From the NCBI GenBank assembly GCA_011391255.1, contig JAABQV010000001.1, positions 62,001 to 126,000 on the forward strand: 64,000 nucleotides of DNA, read 5' to 3'. This document shows positions 19,883-29,900 of this stretch, piece by piece. The stretch comes from Dechloromonas sp. Its GTDB lineage: Bacteria > Pseudomonadota > Gammaproteobacteria > Burkholderiales > Rhodocyclaceae. A program made the translations under genes and the position numbers. Numbering within the stretch: position 1 is the first letter of the stretch; each line of letters opens with the position of its first letter. Under the pieces are notes generated by a model. The model was not told the origin of the DNA and did not search any database. It saw nothing but the letters and a program-made list of their open reading frames with translations.

Positions 19883-21156
19883 GCCTTGCCGGCGGCGATT
19901 GAGGCAAGCAGGAAGTAATGCATTGCCTGTTCGCGCAACTTCTCACTGAGTTCGCTTTCCCGTGCCTGACCAATGCTGGCGTACATGGCCGGGCAGATTT
20001 CGATAAAGCGGGTGACCAGTTTTGGATCGAAGTGCGTGCCGGCATCTTTCTCAATAATGCCGAGCGACGTTTCCATCGACATTGGCTCCTTGTAGGGGCG
20101 GCGCGAAGTCAATGCGTCGAAAACATCGACAATCGCGAAAATTCTAGCGTTGAGGGGGATCTCCTCGCCTTTTTGCCCGCGCAGGTAGCCTTTTCCGTCA
20201 AATTTCTCATGATGCCCTTCAATCACCTCAAGGGCGCCTTGAAGCCAGTCCGACTTGGCGATGATGTCCGCGCCGAGCGCCACATGATTGCGCATGATGC
20301 TGAATTCTTCATCCGTCAATTTGCCTGGCTTGAGGAGGATGTTGTCACTGATACCGATTTTGCCAACATCGTGCAGGAAGGCGCCAAGAATTAGCTGGCG
20401 CATGGCAGTGGCTTCAAGTCCGCAGGCTTCCCCAAGTTTGATTGCATAGAGCGTGACGCGGAAATTATGGTCGCCGGTATCCGAGTCGCGCTTGGCAATC
20501 GCGGCGCCGAGTACCGAGGCCATCTCAAGGTTGCCTTTTAGAACCTCTTGAGAGAAACGGACAACGTTGCGGTTAAGCGAAATAATTACGGGGTAAAGAA
20601 GCAGGCTGGTTGCCAGAACTGCGATAAGAACAGCACTCAGGTTGTGCCAGAGCTGATGGCGGAAGGCCTCGATTGTGTCAGGGTCAACAACGAAAACACC
20701 CTCAAAATAACCGGCATTCCCACCCAGTTTGCTGGGTAACGGGACCAATACCAGAACGACGGTATCGTCACCGAAGTAATGTTTTTCGTAGTGGCTGGCG
20801 TTGTCGAGCGGGAACTGGTGTTTGAATTGCTTGAGCTGTTTTTCAATGTACTCATATTTTGGATTGACCGCTTCGATAACCCGTTTTTTATCACGATCAT
20901 AGATTTCAATGACGACAAAGTTGTGCCGGACAAAGGTTTCAGCCTGTTCGCTGAGTTTTGCCAATTCTTCCGGACTACGTTTTCCGGTATCCAGCCCTTC
21001 TGGAGCAAAGTCTTTCGCTTGGGATGCGGCCAGCGCGACGATCGCCTCATCAATCTTTTCTGTTTCCAAGTAATACGTAATGCCGCCTATCAAAAACGAG
21101 ACAATTAGCCAGGCGGCGACCAGTCGGCGGAGTACGATGCGGTGGATTGAAATCAT
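19879..21156 (-). CDS. Membrane-anchored HD-GYP domain phosphodiesterase
   Basis: 425 residues. A membrane helix at about 8-27 and a second near 178-200 flank a periplasmic sensor domain of ~150 residues. The C-terminal HD-GYP domain has the intact HD dyad (FLHDVGKIGISDNILLKPG) and HHEKFDGKGYLRG, where the GYP tripeptide reads GYL. Active members hydrolyse c-di-GMP to GMP. The ligand of the periplasmic domain is unknown. Convergent with uvrD; divergent from qor with a 58-bp gap. Confidence 0.88.
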   Translation of the reverse strand: MISIHRIVLRRLVAAWLIVSFLIGGITYYLETEKIDEAIVALAASQAKDFAPEGLDTGKRSPEELAKLSEQAETFVRHNFVVIEIYDRDKKRVIEAVNPKYEYIEKQLKQFKHQFPLDNASHYEKHYFGDDTVVLVLVPLPSKLGGNAGYFEGVFVVDPDTIEAFRHQLWHNLSAVLIAVLATSLLLYPVIISLNRNVVRFSQEVLKGNLEMASVLGAAIAKRDSDTGDHNFRVTLYAIKLGEACGLEATAMRQLILGAFLHDVGKIGISDNILLKPGKLTDEEFSIMRNHVALGADIIAKSDWLQGALEVIEGHHEKFDGKGYLRGQKGEEIPLNARIFAIVDVFDALTSRRPYKEPMSMETSLGIIEKDAGTHFDPKLVTRFIEICPAMYASIGQARESELSEKLREQAMHYFLLASIAAGKA

Positions 21157-21214
21157 GGGCTAATGATACGCTCAGGGTTTGGCGAAAAATTACGAAAAAC
21201 TTAAGGAGAGAATC

Positions 21215-22189
21215 ATGACCCACGCCATTAGAGTTCACAAGACCGGAGGTCCTGAGGTATTGTCCTGGGAAAGTGTCGATTTACCTGCGCCTGCAGCCGG
21301 TGAGGCACGAGTTCGCCACCTTGCAGTCGGCCTTAATTTTATTGATACCTACCATCGCACCGGACTCTATCCGCTGCCGCTTCCGTCAGGTATTGGCCTT
21401 GAGGGAGCTGGTGTGGTTGAGGAAATTGGCGCTGGTGTTTCTGAGGTCAGCATTGGTGATCGTGTCGCTTATGCCGGCGGCCCGGTTGGTGCCTATGCCC
21501 AAGCGCGCAATATGCCGGCACATCGCCTGCTCAAACTGCCCGATAGCATCAGTTTCGATAGCGCTGCAGCAATGATGTTGCAGGGCCTGACGGCGGCTTA
21601 TCTGCTGCGCAAAACTTACCGAGTGCAAGCCGGTGATGCGGTCTTGATCCATGCCGCCGCAGGTGGCGTTGGACTGATTGCCTGCCAGTGGGCAAAGGCG
21701 TTGGGGGCAACCGTGATCGGAACCGTTGGTTCGGCGGCCAAAGGTGAATTGGCAAAGGCGCATGGCTGTGACCATGTGATCAATTACAGCACTGAAAATT
21801 TTACCCAGAGGGTACGCGAAATTACCGGCGGCGAAGGGGTGCCTGTTGTTTATGACGGCGTTGGAAAAGATACTTTCATGGGGTCGCTCGACAGTCTGCG
21901 CCCGCTTGGCATGATGGTTTCTTACGGCAACGCTTCAGGTCCGGTGCCGCCATTTGATCTCTTGCTGCTTTCGCAAAAAGGTTCGCTGTTCATCACCCGG
22001 CCAACGGTGGCTGGCTATACAGCAAAGCGCAGTGATCTTGAGGAGCTGGGGAGCGAGTTATTTGCTGTCGTGGCATCGGGCCAGGTACAAATCGAGGTGC
22101 ATCAGCGCTACGCTCTCAAAGATGCAGCTCAGGCGCATCGTGATCTGGAGGCACGCAAAACCACAGGCTCGACCATACTGGTGCCATGA
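21215..22189 (+). CDS. qor: NADPH:quinone oxidoreductase (zinc-free MDR family)
   Basis: 324 residues; medium-chain dehydrogenase/reductase of the quinone reductase (Qor) branch. It starts MTHAIRVHKTGGPEVLSWES, with GLNFIDTYHRTGLYPLPLPS typical of Qor, and the Rossmann motif AAAGGVGLIACQWAKALGA. AAGGAG lies 7 nt before the ATG. The stop codon overlaps the start of the TAXI gene in ATGA, so the three genes qor-TAXI-parA are translationally coupled. Confidence 0.93.
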   Translation: MTHAIRVHKTGGPEVLSWESVDLPAPAAGEARVRHLAVGLNFIDTYHRTGLYPLPLPSGIGLEGAGVVEEIGAGVSEVSIGDRVAYAGGPVGAYAQARNMPAHRLLKLPDSISFDSAAAMMLQGLTAAYLLRKTYRVQAGDAVLIHAAAGGVGLIACQWAKALGATVIGTVGSAAKGELAKAHGCDHVINYSTENFTQRVREITGGEGVPVVYDGVGKDTFMGSLDSLRPLGMMVSYGNASGPVPPFDLLLLSQKGSLFITRPTVAGYTAKRSDLEELGSELFAVVASGQVQIEVHQRYALKDAAQAHRDLEARKTTGSTILVP

Positions 22190-23511
22190 TGACTAAATTC
22201 AAGGCGGGTCTTCTGTCATTGCGTGATCTTTTCGCTACCGCTTGGTGGATCATTTTAATTGTGGGTGTCGGTTTCGTGGTGGCCTATCAGTTTGTTCAGC
22301 CCGCCCCGCCGAAAAAAATCAGCATTTCAACGGGAGGTGACTCTGGCGCTTACTACCATTATGCGATGCGCTACGCGACGATTCTGGCGCGCAACGGCGT
22401 TACGTTAGAGGTAAAGACATCTGCCGGTTCCTTGGAGAACTTGGAGCGCCTCAAGAACGGCGATGTGGAGGTTGGCTTTGTTCAGGGCGGCGTGGTGACA
22501 CCGAAAGAGGATCAGGATCCACCGAATGAGTCCGGCCTGCTTTCGCTGGGAAGCCTATTCTACGAACCTGTTTGGGTTTTTTATCGTGACGACAGGCGTT
22601 TGGAACGCTTGAGTGACCTGCGTGGCAAGCGGCTTGCGATTGGTCAGGAGGGTTCTGGCGTTCGTCAGTTGGCGCAACAGTTATTGAGCGCTAACGAGAT
22701 ACCGATCAATAACAAGTTGCTTTCGCTATCCGGCTTGCAGGCGGCTGAAGCTTTGCAGCAAGGGCGGATCGATGCCGCTTTCATTATCGCTGCCGAAACT
22801 GCATCGGTGGTGCAGGTGCTGGTACGCTCGCCAGGTATCAAGGTGATGAGTTTTGCGCAGGCCGGCGCATATCAACGGCGCTTTCCCTTTCTGACCAAAC
22901 TGACCTTCCCGCAGGGCGTCGCCGATCTGGTGCGCAACTATCCCCCGGAAGACATCAAGTTGCTGGCTTCTACCGCCAACCTGATTGTTCGCGATGATCT
23001 GCATCCTGCTTTGCAGAGTCTGCTATTGCAGGCGGCTAGCGAAGTGCATGGGCAATCCGGGTTTTTTCAGGATGTCGGCGAGTTTCCATCCTACAAAGAT
23101 CGCCTGCTTCCCTTGTCTCCTGAGGCCGGGCGCTACTTCAAATCGGGCGCGCCGTTCCTTCAACGCTATTTGCCATTCTGGCTGGCGGTGCTGATTGATC
23201 GTCTGATTGTTCTACTGATCCCGATCATTGCCTTGCTGATTCCTCTGCTCAGAATTGCCCCGGCGATCTACAACTGGCGGGTGCGCTCCAAGATTTTCCG
23301 CAGCTACGGCGAGCTGAAATTTCTTGAGGATGATCTCGGCCACCGTTTTGATCCGGCCAAAGTTGCTGATTACCGTACCCGCCTTGATGCGCTTGACGAA
23401 GATGCGGCACAACTCAGTGTGCCTCTAGCCTTTACTGATCTGGTTTATACCCTGCGCGAACACGTTAATCTTGTCCGGCGGATCCTCGACAAGAAGGAGT
23501 CCCAGGCATGA
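22186..23511 (+). CDS. TAXI-family TRAP-type solute-binding protein, membrane-anchored
   Basis: 441 residues. A membrane helix lies at about 18-36, a TAXI (TRAP-associated extracytoplasmic immunogenic) binding domain at about 40-315 (SISTGGDSGAYYHYAMRYAT, VGFVQGG, LRGKRLAIGQEGSGVR), then a second hydrophobic segment near 327-355 and a ~85-residue cytoplasmic tail. Free TAXI proteins feed TRAP permeases, but no DctM/DctQ-like gene is near. A binding domain tethered at both ends with a cytoplasmic tail suggests a sensor or a transport component that differs from TRAP; this is inference. Confidence 0.85.
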   Translation: MMTKFKAGLLSLRDLFATAWWIILIVGVGFVVAYQFVQPAPPKKISISTGGDSGAYYHYAMRYATILARNGVTLEVKTSAGSLENLERLKNGDVEVGFVQGGVVTPKEDQDPPNESGLLSLGSLFYEPVWVFYRDDRRLERLSDLRGKRLAIGQEGSGVRQLAQQLLSANEIPINNKLLSLSGLQAAEALQQGRIDAAFIIAAETASVVQVLVRSPGIKVMSFAQAGAYQRRFPFLTKLTFPQGVADLVRNYPPEDIKLLASTANLIVRDDLHPALQSLLLQAASEVHGQSGFFQDVGEFPSYKDRLLPLSPEAGRYFKSGAPFLQRYLPFWLAVLIDRLIVLLIPIIALLIPLLRIAPAIYNWRVRSKIFRSYGELKFLEDDLGHRFDPAKVADYRTRLDALDEDAAQLSVPLAFTDLVYTLREHVNLVRRILDKKESQA

Positions 23512-24146
23512 AAGCCTTTCTCGTCGCCAATCCAAAAGGCGGCTCAGGTAAAAGTACCCTGGCTACCAATCTTGCTGGCTATTTTGCATCACGCAAGCAC
23601 GAGGTGATGCTAGGCGATATTGACCGCCAGCAATCTTCCCGCGAATGGCTGGCAATGCGGCCCTTCGAATTGCCCAGCATCGACACCTGGGAGGTTGGTG
23701 CCGACAATATCTCGCGCCCACCCAAAGGGGCGACGCACGTCGTTCTCGACACTCCGGCCGGCCTGCATGGCAAGATGCTTGAGCGGGTACTGAAGCTATC
23801 AACGCGGATGATCATTCCGGTGCAGCCTTCGATGTTCGACATGCTGGCGACCCGCCACTTCCTGCAAGCCTTGCTCGCTGAAAAGTCGGTACGTAAGGGC
23901 AAGATCGATGTTGCGGTCATCGGCATGCGGGTTGACGCGCGAACCCGCGCTGCCAGCGAGCTGGAAAAATTCTTTGCCACTTTTGATTTGCCGGTGCTGG
24001 CTTACCTGCGCGACACACAAGTTTACGTTCAGGCGACGGCGGCCGGGATGACCCTCTTTGATCTGCCACCGTCACGCGCCGGGCGGGATATTGAGCAATG
24101 GCAGGCAATCATCGATTGGGTGCAGGCAGAAGACGGCGCCGACTAA
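23508..24146 (+). CDS. ParA-family ATPase without ParB
   Basis: 212 residues. The deviant Walker A reads NPKGGSGKST near the N-terminus, and the Walker B region is HVVLDTPAGLHGK. ParA-type ATPases dimerise with ATP on DNA or membranes and position cargo. No parB or obvious cargo gene is adjacent; its partner may be the TAXI protein whose stop codon overlaps its start (ATGA). It could also be MinD/MipZ-like; I cannot separate these from sequence. Confidence 0.88.
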   Translation: MKAFLVANPKGGSGKSTLATNLAGYFASRKHEVMLGDIDRQQSSREWLAMRPFELPSIDTWEVGADNISRPPKGATHVVLDTPAGLHGKMLERVLKLSTRMIIPVQPSMFDMLATRHFLQALLAEKSVRKGKIDVAVIGMRVDARTRAASELEKFFATFDLPVLAYLRDTQVYVQATAAGMTLFDLPPSRAGRDIEQWQAIIDWVQAEDGAD

Positions 24147-24169
24147 GTCCAGCTGGTGGTTTAGGGATT

Positions 24170-24181
24170 GTTGCGGTCAAC
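24170..24181. repeat. GTTGCGGTCAAC, exact copy at the parA/EAL convergent junction
   Basis: The word spans the stop codon of the EAL gene (TCA at 24177-24179 on the plus strand) in the 30-bp convergent gap. Confidence 0.7.
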
Positions 24182-25505
24182 CGCCGGAATGAGCCGAAAA
24201 ATTACCCGCCTGGTTTGCCGAATAATTGTTCCACCAGTCGATGAAGTCCGGCAGTGCAACGGGCTTTGAGAAAAAGTAACCTTGAGCAAAGCGACAGCCC
24301 AATGAGGTGATCATGCTGAGGACTTCGGCGCTTTCAACCCCCTCGGCGACGGTGTCCATCTTTAGCCGGTTGGCTAGCTGAGTCACCGCTGTAACGATTT
24401 CGCGAGCCTTATCGGAACTTACCACCTCGCCAACGAACATCCGGTCGATCTTGACCTCCTGTACCGGCAGGCGTTGCAGGTAACTCATGCCGGCGTAGCC
24501 CGTCCCGAAGTCGTCGATAGATAGACGCAGGCCGAGTTCGCGCATCCGGTTCAAAACATCCATGACTTGCGAACTTTCTTCAACCATCAAGGTTTCGGTG
24601 ATTTCAAGCAGGATTTTCTCGGGCTCGATTTCCCAGGTGGCCAGTGACTGCGCGATCAGGTCGGGCAACTCGATGTCGAGCAGATCGTTTGCCGAAAGAT
24701 TGATCGCCAGCACAATGTTGATACCCGCGTTGGCGAGTTGCAACTGGATCTGGGTCGCCTGTTGCAGCAACCAGCGATTGAAAACCTGGCGCATGCCGAG
24801 CCGGTCGATGGCCTCAAGAATGCGCGGCGGGGTGATCCATTCTCCGCTATTGCGCTGCCAGCGCAGCAAGGCCTCGGCGCCGGTGCACTGATTGCTGGCG
24901 ATTTCCATCTGCGGCTGTAGATAAAGCGCTAGCCCGCTGTTGAGGTGAAGGGCGAGACGCAATTCGTTGCGCAGGCCATGTTCGTCCTCGGTTTCTCCCT
25001 CCATTTCGGGCGTATAACTTTGGATGCCGGTACTGCTCTGCTCGGCGAAATGGCGTGCAATGCGCGCCGACTGGATCAGGAACAGCGGGTCGTTACTCTC
25101 ATCAGGCCACTGAGCCGAGCCGATCGCCAGGCGCGGCAGGTGGGTTAGTCCTTCAAGGCCATCAAGTGCTGTCAAGCCATCGCGCAAGTGAATCATCGCC
25201 AGGGTCAGGGCTGCGCTGCTGATCAGGTTGGGCAAAACAATCAGCCACTCACGCTGGCTGATCGCGTAAATGCGATCTTGTGCGCGCAGCAGCGACGAAA
25301 TGTGGCGCGAGGCTTCAATGCGCAATTTGTTGACTGAATCGGCTGAGCGCCGGAACAGTTGTGAGTCGGGTACGACGGCCAGTGCCAAGACACCCAGAAC
25401 GCGACCGGCCTGGTTCTCGCGCATCAATTGGCTGAGATCGGCGAGGGCGCCGGCCATGCGCGGCAAGCCGGTGGCCACGTCGACGCGATCGGCGAGGCGA
25501 ATCAT
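24177..25505 (-). CDS. Degenerate GGDEF plus EAL domain c-di-GMP phosphodiesterase
   Basis: About 442 residues from MIRLADRVDVATG (ATG at 25505; an in-frame ATG at 25565 would add 20 residues and overlap the upstream gene by 41 bp). The N-terminal ~170 residues have a GGDEF-like fold but no GGDEF signature. The EAL domain is complete: GAEALLRW, INLSANDL, EITET, DDFGTGYAGMSYLQRLP, KIDRMFV and AEGVES. It should hydrolyse c-di-GMP to pGpG. No membrane helix. It lies directly downstream of an HD-GYP gene, in the same operon. Confidence 0.9.
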   Translation of the reverse strand: MIRLADRVDVATGLPRMAGALADLSQLMRENQAGRVLGVLALAVVPDSQLFRRSADSVNKLRIEASRHISSLLRAQDRIYAISQREWLIVLPNLISSAALTLAMIHLRDGLTALDGLEGLTHLPRLAIGSAQWPDESNDPLFLIQSARIARHFAEQSSTGIQSYTPEMEGETEDEHGLRNELRLALHLNSGLALYLQPQMEIASNQCTGAEALLRWQRNSGEWITPPRILEAIDRLGMRQVFNRWLLQQATQIQLQLANAGINIVLAINLSANDLLDIELPDLIAQSLATWEIEPEKILLEITETLMVEESSQVMDVLNRMRELGLRLSIDDFGTGYAGMSYLQRLPVQEVKIDRMFVGEVVSSDKAREIVTAVTQLANRLKMDTVAEGVESAEVLSMITSLGCRFAQGYFFSKPVALPDFIDWWNNYSANQAGNFSAHSGG

Positions 25506-25524
25506 AAAGTGCCCGGAACTGTCG

Positions 25525-26841
25525 TCAGCCAAGGTAGAACTCGCTGGGATCGATCCCGTAAGCATCGGTCGGCAGGGCTTTCAAAATTCGGTACGGCGTG
25601 CCTTCTAAGGTCAGCGGATCCATCATCAGATCCAGTGTGACCGGGTAGCGCTCGACGCTTTTGTCAGTCGCCAGAATGATCAACAGGCGTGGTTTAAGGC
25701 GCCGTACCTGATTTTGCTGAATAACGACGCCGACTTCGCCGCTATTCAGTTCAACCAGACTGCCGATTGGATAAAGGCCGATGCACTGGATAAACTGGTC
25801 GACGATTGATTCGCGGAACTTGCCGCCGCGCATGTGAATCAGGGTTTCGAGCGCCTTTTGCGAGGAAATTGCCGGGCCGTAGGGGCGGACGCGGGTCATC
25901 GCGCAGTAGCTATCGACGAGACCGGCAAGTTCGCCGAGAAAGCCGATGCGTTCGCCCTTGAGCCTTCGCGGGTAGCCGCTGCCGTCGCTGCGCTCATGGT
26001 GGCTGGCGACAATTTCGAGGACAGTGGTAGCGAAGCCATCCTGGCCAAGCAACATCTCGAGAGAACTGGCGACGTGCGATTTCACCAGTTCATATTCTTC
26101 TTCGGTCAGGTCGCCCGGCTTGGCGAGAATCTCCGGTGGAATGTCGATCTTGCCGATGTCCTGCATCATCCCGGCAAGGCCGGCACGCTCGACATCCTTG
26201 GCCGGCAAGCCAAGAAAACGGGCGAAAACCATCAGGTGCACCGAAACATCGAGCGCGTGATCATAGGAGTACTGGTCGGCCGAGCGCAGGCGTGCCAGCC
26301 AGAGCATGGCGTCGGCGTTGCGCTCAACGGCGCGTGCCAGTTCGGAAACCTGCCCGGCGATCTCCTTGAGCGAGATGTTGCGCGACTCGACCAGGGCATC
26401 ACGGATGTTCTTTAAGGTATTTTTGACGTCATCGATCAGCGGTGCCGAGTAAAGGAGTTCCGGCTCCAAGCGGCTTTGCTGGTCGTTGCTGAGTTCCGGG
26501 GCGTAGCGGTAACGGCGGGTGTAGGTTTCGCCATGTAGTTGCCGGCAAATGCTGGCGAAGTCATCTGGTTGTGCGTCGCTTGCCTGGCGAAAGGTCGCTG
26601 GCATTCCAGGCGTGCGCGGCAAGTCTTTACCATTGGAGCGGGCGGCGTAGGCATCGCCGGTTGAGCGGCTTCGATCAACCGTTACCGTTTTGCAAAAATG
26701 TTGCAGGGTGGCAATCTGGGTCTCGTTTTCAATTAGCAGACCCTGCATCAGAAAAGGTGTCTCGATCCACGGACGATCAATGTCGCTGACAAACATGCCT
26801 GGCAGGAGATCAATAACAGGGAGTGTGACTATGTGGGGCAT
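25525..26841 (-). CDS. DUF3391/HD-GYP domain protein with altered HD motif
   Basis: 438 residues. N-terminal DUF3391-type region (PVIDLLPGMFVSDIDRPW, then TPFLMQGLLI), central linker, and an HD-GYP domain from about 175. The HHERSDGSGYPRRLKG segment with GYP is intact, but where the family has HD the protein reads MMQDIGKIDIPPEIL: the metal-binding His is Gln. Catalysis may be lost or altered, leaving a c-di-GMP sensor. C-terminal ~110 residues hold a further small domain (VELNSGEVGVVIQQNQ). Cytoplasmic. Upstream partner of the EAL gene. Confidence 0.88.
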   Translation of the reverse strand: MPHIVTLPVIDLLPGMFVSDIDRPWIETPFLMQGLLIENETQIATLQHFCKTVTVDRSRSTGDAYAARSNGKDLPRTPGMPATFRQASDAQPDDFASICRQLHGETYTRRYRYAPELSNDQQSRLEPELLYSAPLIDDVKNTLKNIRDALVESRNISLKEIAGQVSELARAVERNADAMLWLARLRSADQYSYDHALDVSVHLMVFARFLGLPAKDVERAGLAGMMQDIGKIDIPPEILAKPGDLTEEEYELVKSHVASSLEMLLGQDGFATTVLEIVASHHERSDGSGYPRRLKGERIGFLGELAGLVDSYCAMTRVRPYGPAISSQKALETLIHMRGGKFRESIVDQFIQCIGLYPIGSLVELNSGEVGVVIQQNQVRRLKPRLLIILATDKSVERYPVTLDLMMDPLTLEGTPYRILKALPTDAYGIDPSEFYLG

Positions 26842-26942
26842 GCCGGGGATGCTCAGGGCGGATCTTTATTCTACAGTGCAGAATGGCCTTGGAGTCGGTC
26901 AAGAGTAAATATCGTAATGACCCTGGGATAGTCGGTGGCGGA

Positions 26943-29900
26943 TTAGTTTCCGCCGTCACCAATCAGCGCGTAAGGCGCCCAGAACATCGGGTGGGCATAG
27001 GCGAAGCTGATTTTTCCTTCTTTGCCTTCGGCGGCCATGACCGCGAGCATTGAATGGCGAAGTGCTTCGGCACGAATCATCCCGGGGGCTTTGCTTAGTT
27101 CATTGAAAACGCCAATCACCAATTTTTGTGCCGAAGCGGTTTCGACCGGCCAGTGGGTGACCAGCAATGAGCGGCTGCCACTGTAGAAAAAGCCGCGCCC
27201 GAGGCCGGAAATTGCTTCGCCGCCGCGCCCGTCGCCGGCGGCCGTATTGCAGGCCGAGAGGACAACCCAGTCGGCGTCAAGCTTGAGGGTCAGAATGTCA
27301 TCGAGGGTCAGCAGGCCATGCTGGCTGCTGCCAGGATTGGCGAGGGCCAGCGCCGGCTGGTCGACGCCTGGATATTCGCCGGCAATCAGGCCATGGGTAG
27401 CAAAGGCGACGATGCGCCGCTGGCTAAGATCGGTCTGTAGCACATTGTTTCGGCTGGCTTGCTTGCCCAGGAAAACATCCTGTGCCGGGTTGGCATTGAG
27501 TGCCTTGGCCAAGGCGAGGATTTCCTCCCGGGTATCAGGCAGGGCCGCAATGCTGCCGTAATCCACCGCGCTGGCCTGGGCGCTTCCCGCAAAGGGCACC
27601 TGACGGAAACGCCGGGTTGTCGCCGCCTTGGCCGGCTTGCCGTCGCCACGAAAGTCCGGGTCGCCAAAGCCGATGAAGTTGCTGCGTGTGCTAGCACCGG
27701 CGGGCATGTGGCGCAATGTCAGCAGTGAAGATGCCGATGGTAGTTGGCTGATCGCCAGCATGTTGATCAGCCACGGCCAATTCCGATAGGCGGTGTAGGG
27801 CAGGCCGTTGACCTTGCCTTCTTCGTTTGCCGGCGCCGTCAATAAGACGGCAAACGGCAGGCGAGCCAGGGCACCGCCAGTGGCTACCAGGAGATGCTGT
27901 GACCCTTGCCAGCCCGGCGCGACCGGCTCAAGGAGCTGGGTGTAAAGGCGGTGAGCGATGACCGGGTCAAAGCGCGGCAGGTTTTCCAGTTGTGCGGCGG
28001 CGCCGGGGTCGAGCGCCGACCTGAGGGTGTTGACCGAGGTTTCGATCGCCTGCCGGCCAAGTTCGATTACGGCAAAACTGCTTTTACCCTGAGCAGGGAT
28101 GGCCCAGATGAAGGACTGCTCTTCGGTTGTCAGAATGCTGAGCAGCGCTTCGCCGGGGCGCAGCGCCGTCTGGGTTGCCCTGATGTCAGGCGGTCTGGGA
28201 GTGATCAAGTCGGCATAGGCGGGAAAGCGTTCGCGGATGGATTGCATTGCCGTCCGCTCGGTAAGCTCAAGTTCGCTGCTGCGCTGGCGCATCCGGGCAA
28301 TGGTTTGCGGCAGCACCTGGTCGGCGGGGCGTGAGAGCAGGTCGGCGAGAATGGCGTAGAGCGCGTTACGTTCCTGACGGCTGTCCTGCTCCTGGCGCAC
28401 CAGTTCGGCTAGTTCGGGCGAGCCGGCGGCGGCGCGTGCCGAAGATGCCAGCATGGCTTGTTGCACGGCTTGCCCGCGCAGGGCATCGGCAACGACAAAG
28501 GCCTCGCCGGCAGCGTCAATGCCAAGGCTGGATTCCAGCGCTGTACCACGAATCCGCGCGAGGACTTTGAGGTAGCGACTGATGATGTAGTTAAGGCGGG
28601 TAAAGCGCAGGCCGGAGCGGTCGCTTTCCTGGGCGAGGGCCGGAACCATGATGGCAAGTGCCTTCTGTAGCGTCGGAATGGCCTCCTCGTCCCGCTTCAG
28701 GGTGACCAGAATGGCGCCGATGTAGGCTTGCGTTTCGGCGGTTTCGTAAGCACTGGCACCAACGCGTTTGAGCAATTGCTGGTGTAGCTCGCGCGCTTTG
28801 ACGAGTGCCTCTTCCGGTCGCTTTAGTTGCCCCAGTGCCCTGATCCAGCCTATGCTGGGGCGGCTAAATCTGGCGGTGAGCTGATCGTCGTTGGTGACTA
28901 CCTTGGCTGATGCTTCGTACTCAGTCAGCGCTTCACTCCAGCGCCCGAGGCCGCTGAGCGCGCCGGCACGCATCCGGCGATTCTGGGCAAAAAGCGGGGA
29001 GTCTGGTGCAACACCGGTACGCTGGAATATCCCGGCGGCTCGATCAATCAAGGCCAGGGATTCGGCAAAGCGCCCCTGATCACTCATGATGCCGGCTAGT
29101 GTATGCAGCATTCTCGCCACCTGGATGCCGTCCTGCCCACCCCGTCCGATCGCACTCAGTACAGCGCGGCGAGCGTAGGTTTCGGCTTCGGCCAGCTGCC
29201 CGCGCTTGGCCAATGTCGTTGCCAGCCAGCCGATCATGCTGTCCAGTCTCGATTCGAGCTGCTCTTGCGTGGGGGCATCGTCGCCCTGATCCATTTTGGC
29301 GAGTAGTCGCTCGTTATCCTGCTCCTTGAGGAGAATCGCGCGGCGAAAACGGGCTTCGGCTTCAGCGTAGTGGCCGGCGGTAAATTCGACGTGACCGAGC
29401 GCATCTTCGAGATTGGCTTCCCAGCCGAGATGCTTTTCGTCCCAGTTGGGGCTCTTGCGCAGACGTTGAAGGATCGCCTCGGCTTCCCGCACGGTCTGGC
29501 GCGCCTTGTCGAATTCGCCCAGCTGACGGTACAACTTGGCCAGCGCAGCGTAGTTTCCCGGCAACTGCCCGGGGCGTTTCGCGGGCGTCAGGGCAATTGC
29601 CTGCAGACGCGCTTCGATCGCCGGCCGGATATTGCCGGCGCTATGTTCGGCGCTGCTCAGTTCGCGCCAGGCACGCGCCGGGTTGTTTCCGCCACCCAGG
29701 GCGATCAGTGCCCGTAGTTCGTCGATGCGGACTTGTGCCAGTCCGAGCTCCTGAGCGGCGCGGGCGCGCTGCAGGCGAAGTGCGGCCAGCTCAGTGTTGC
29801 TGCTTGACTCTGGCAGTGGGGCGTTGAGTATTTGCTGCGCGGCCTCGCGCTTCACCTCGTTCACCGGGTATTTATCCAGCGCCGCCATGATTTCCTGAAC

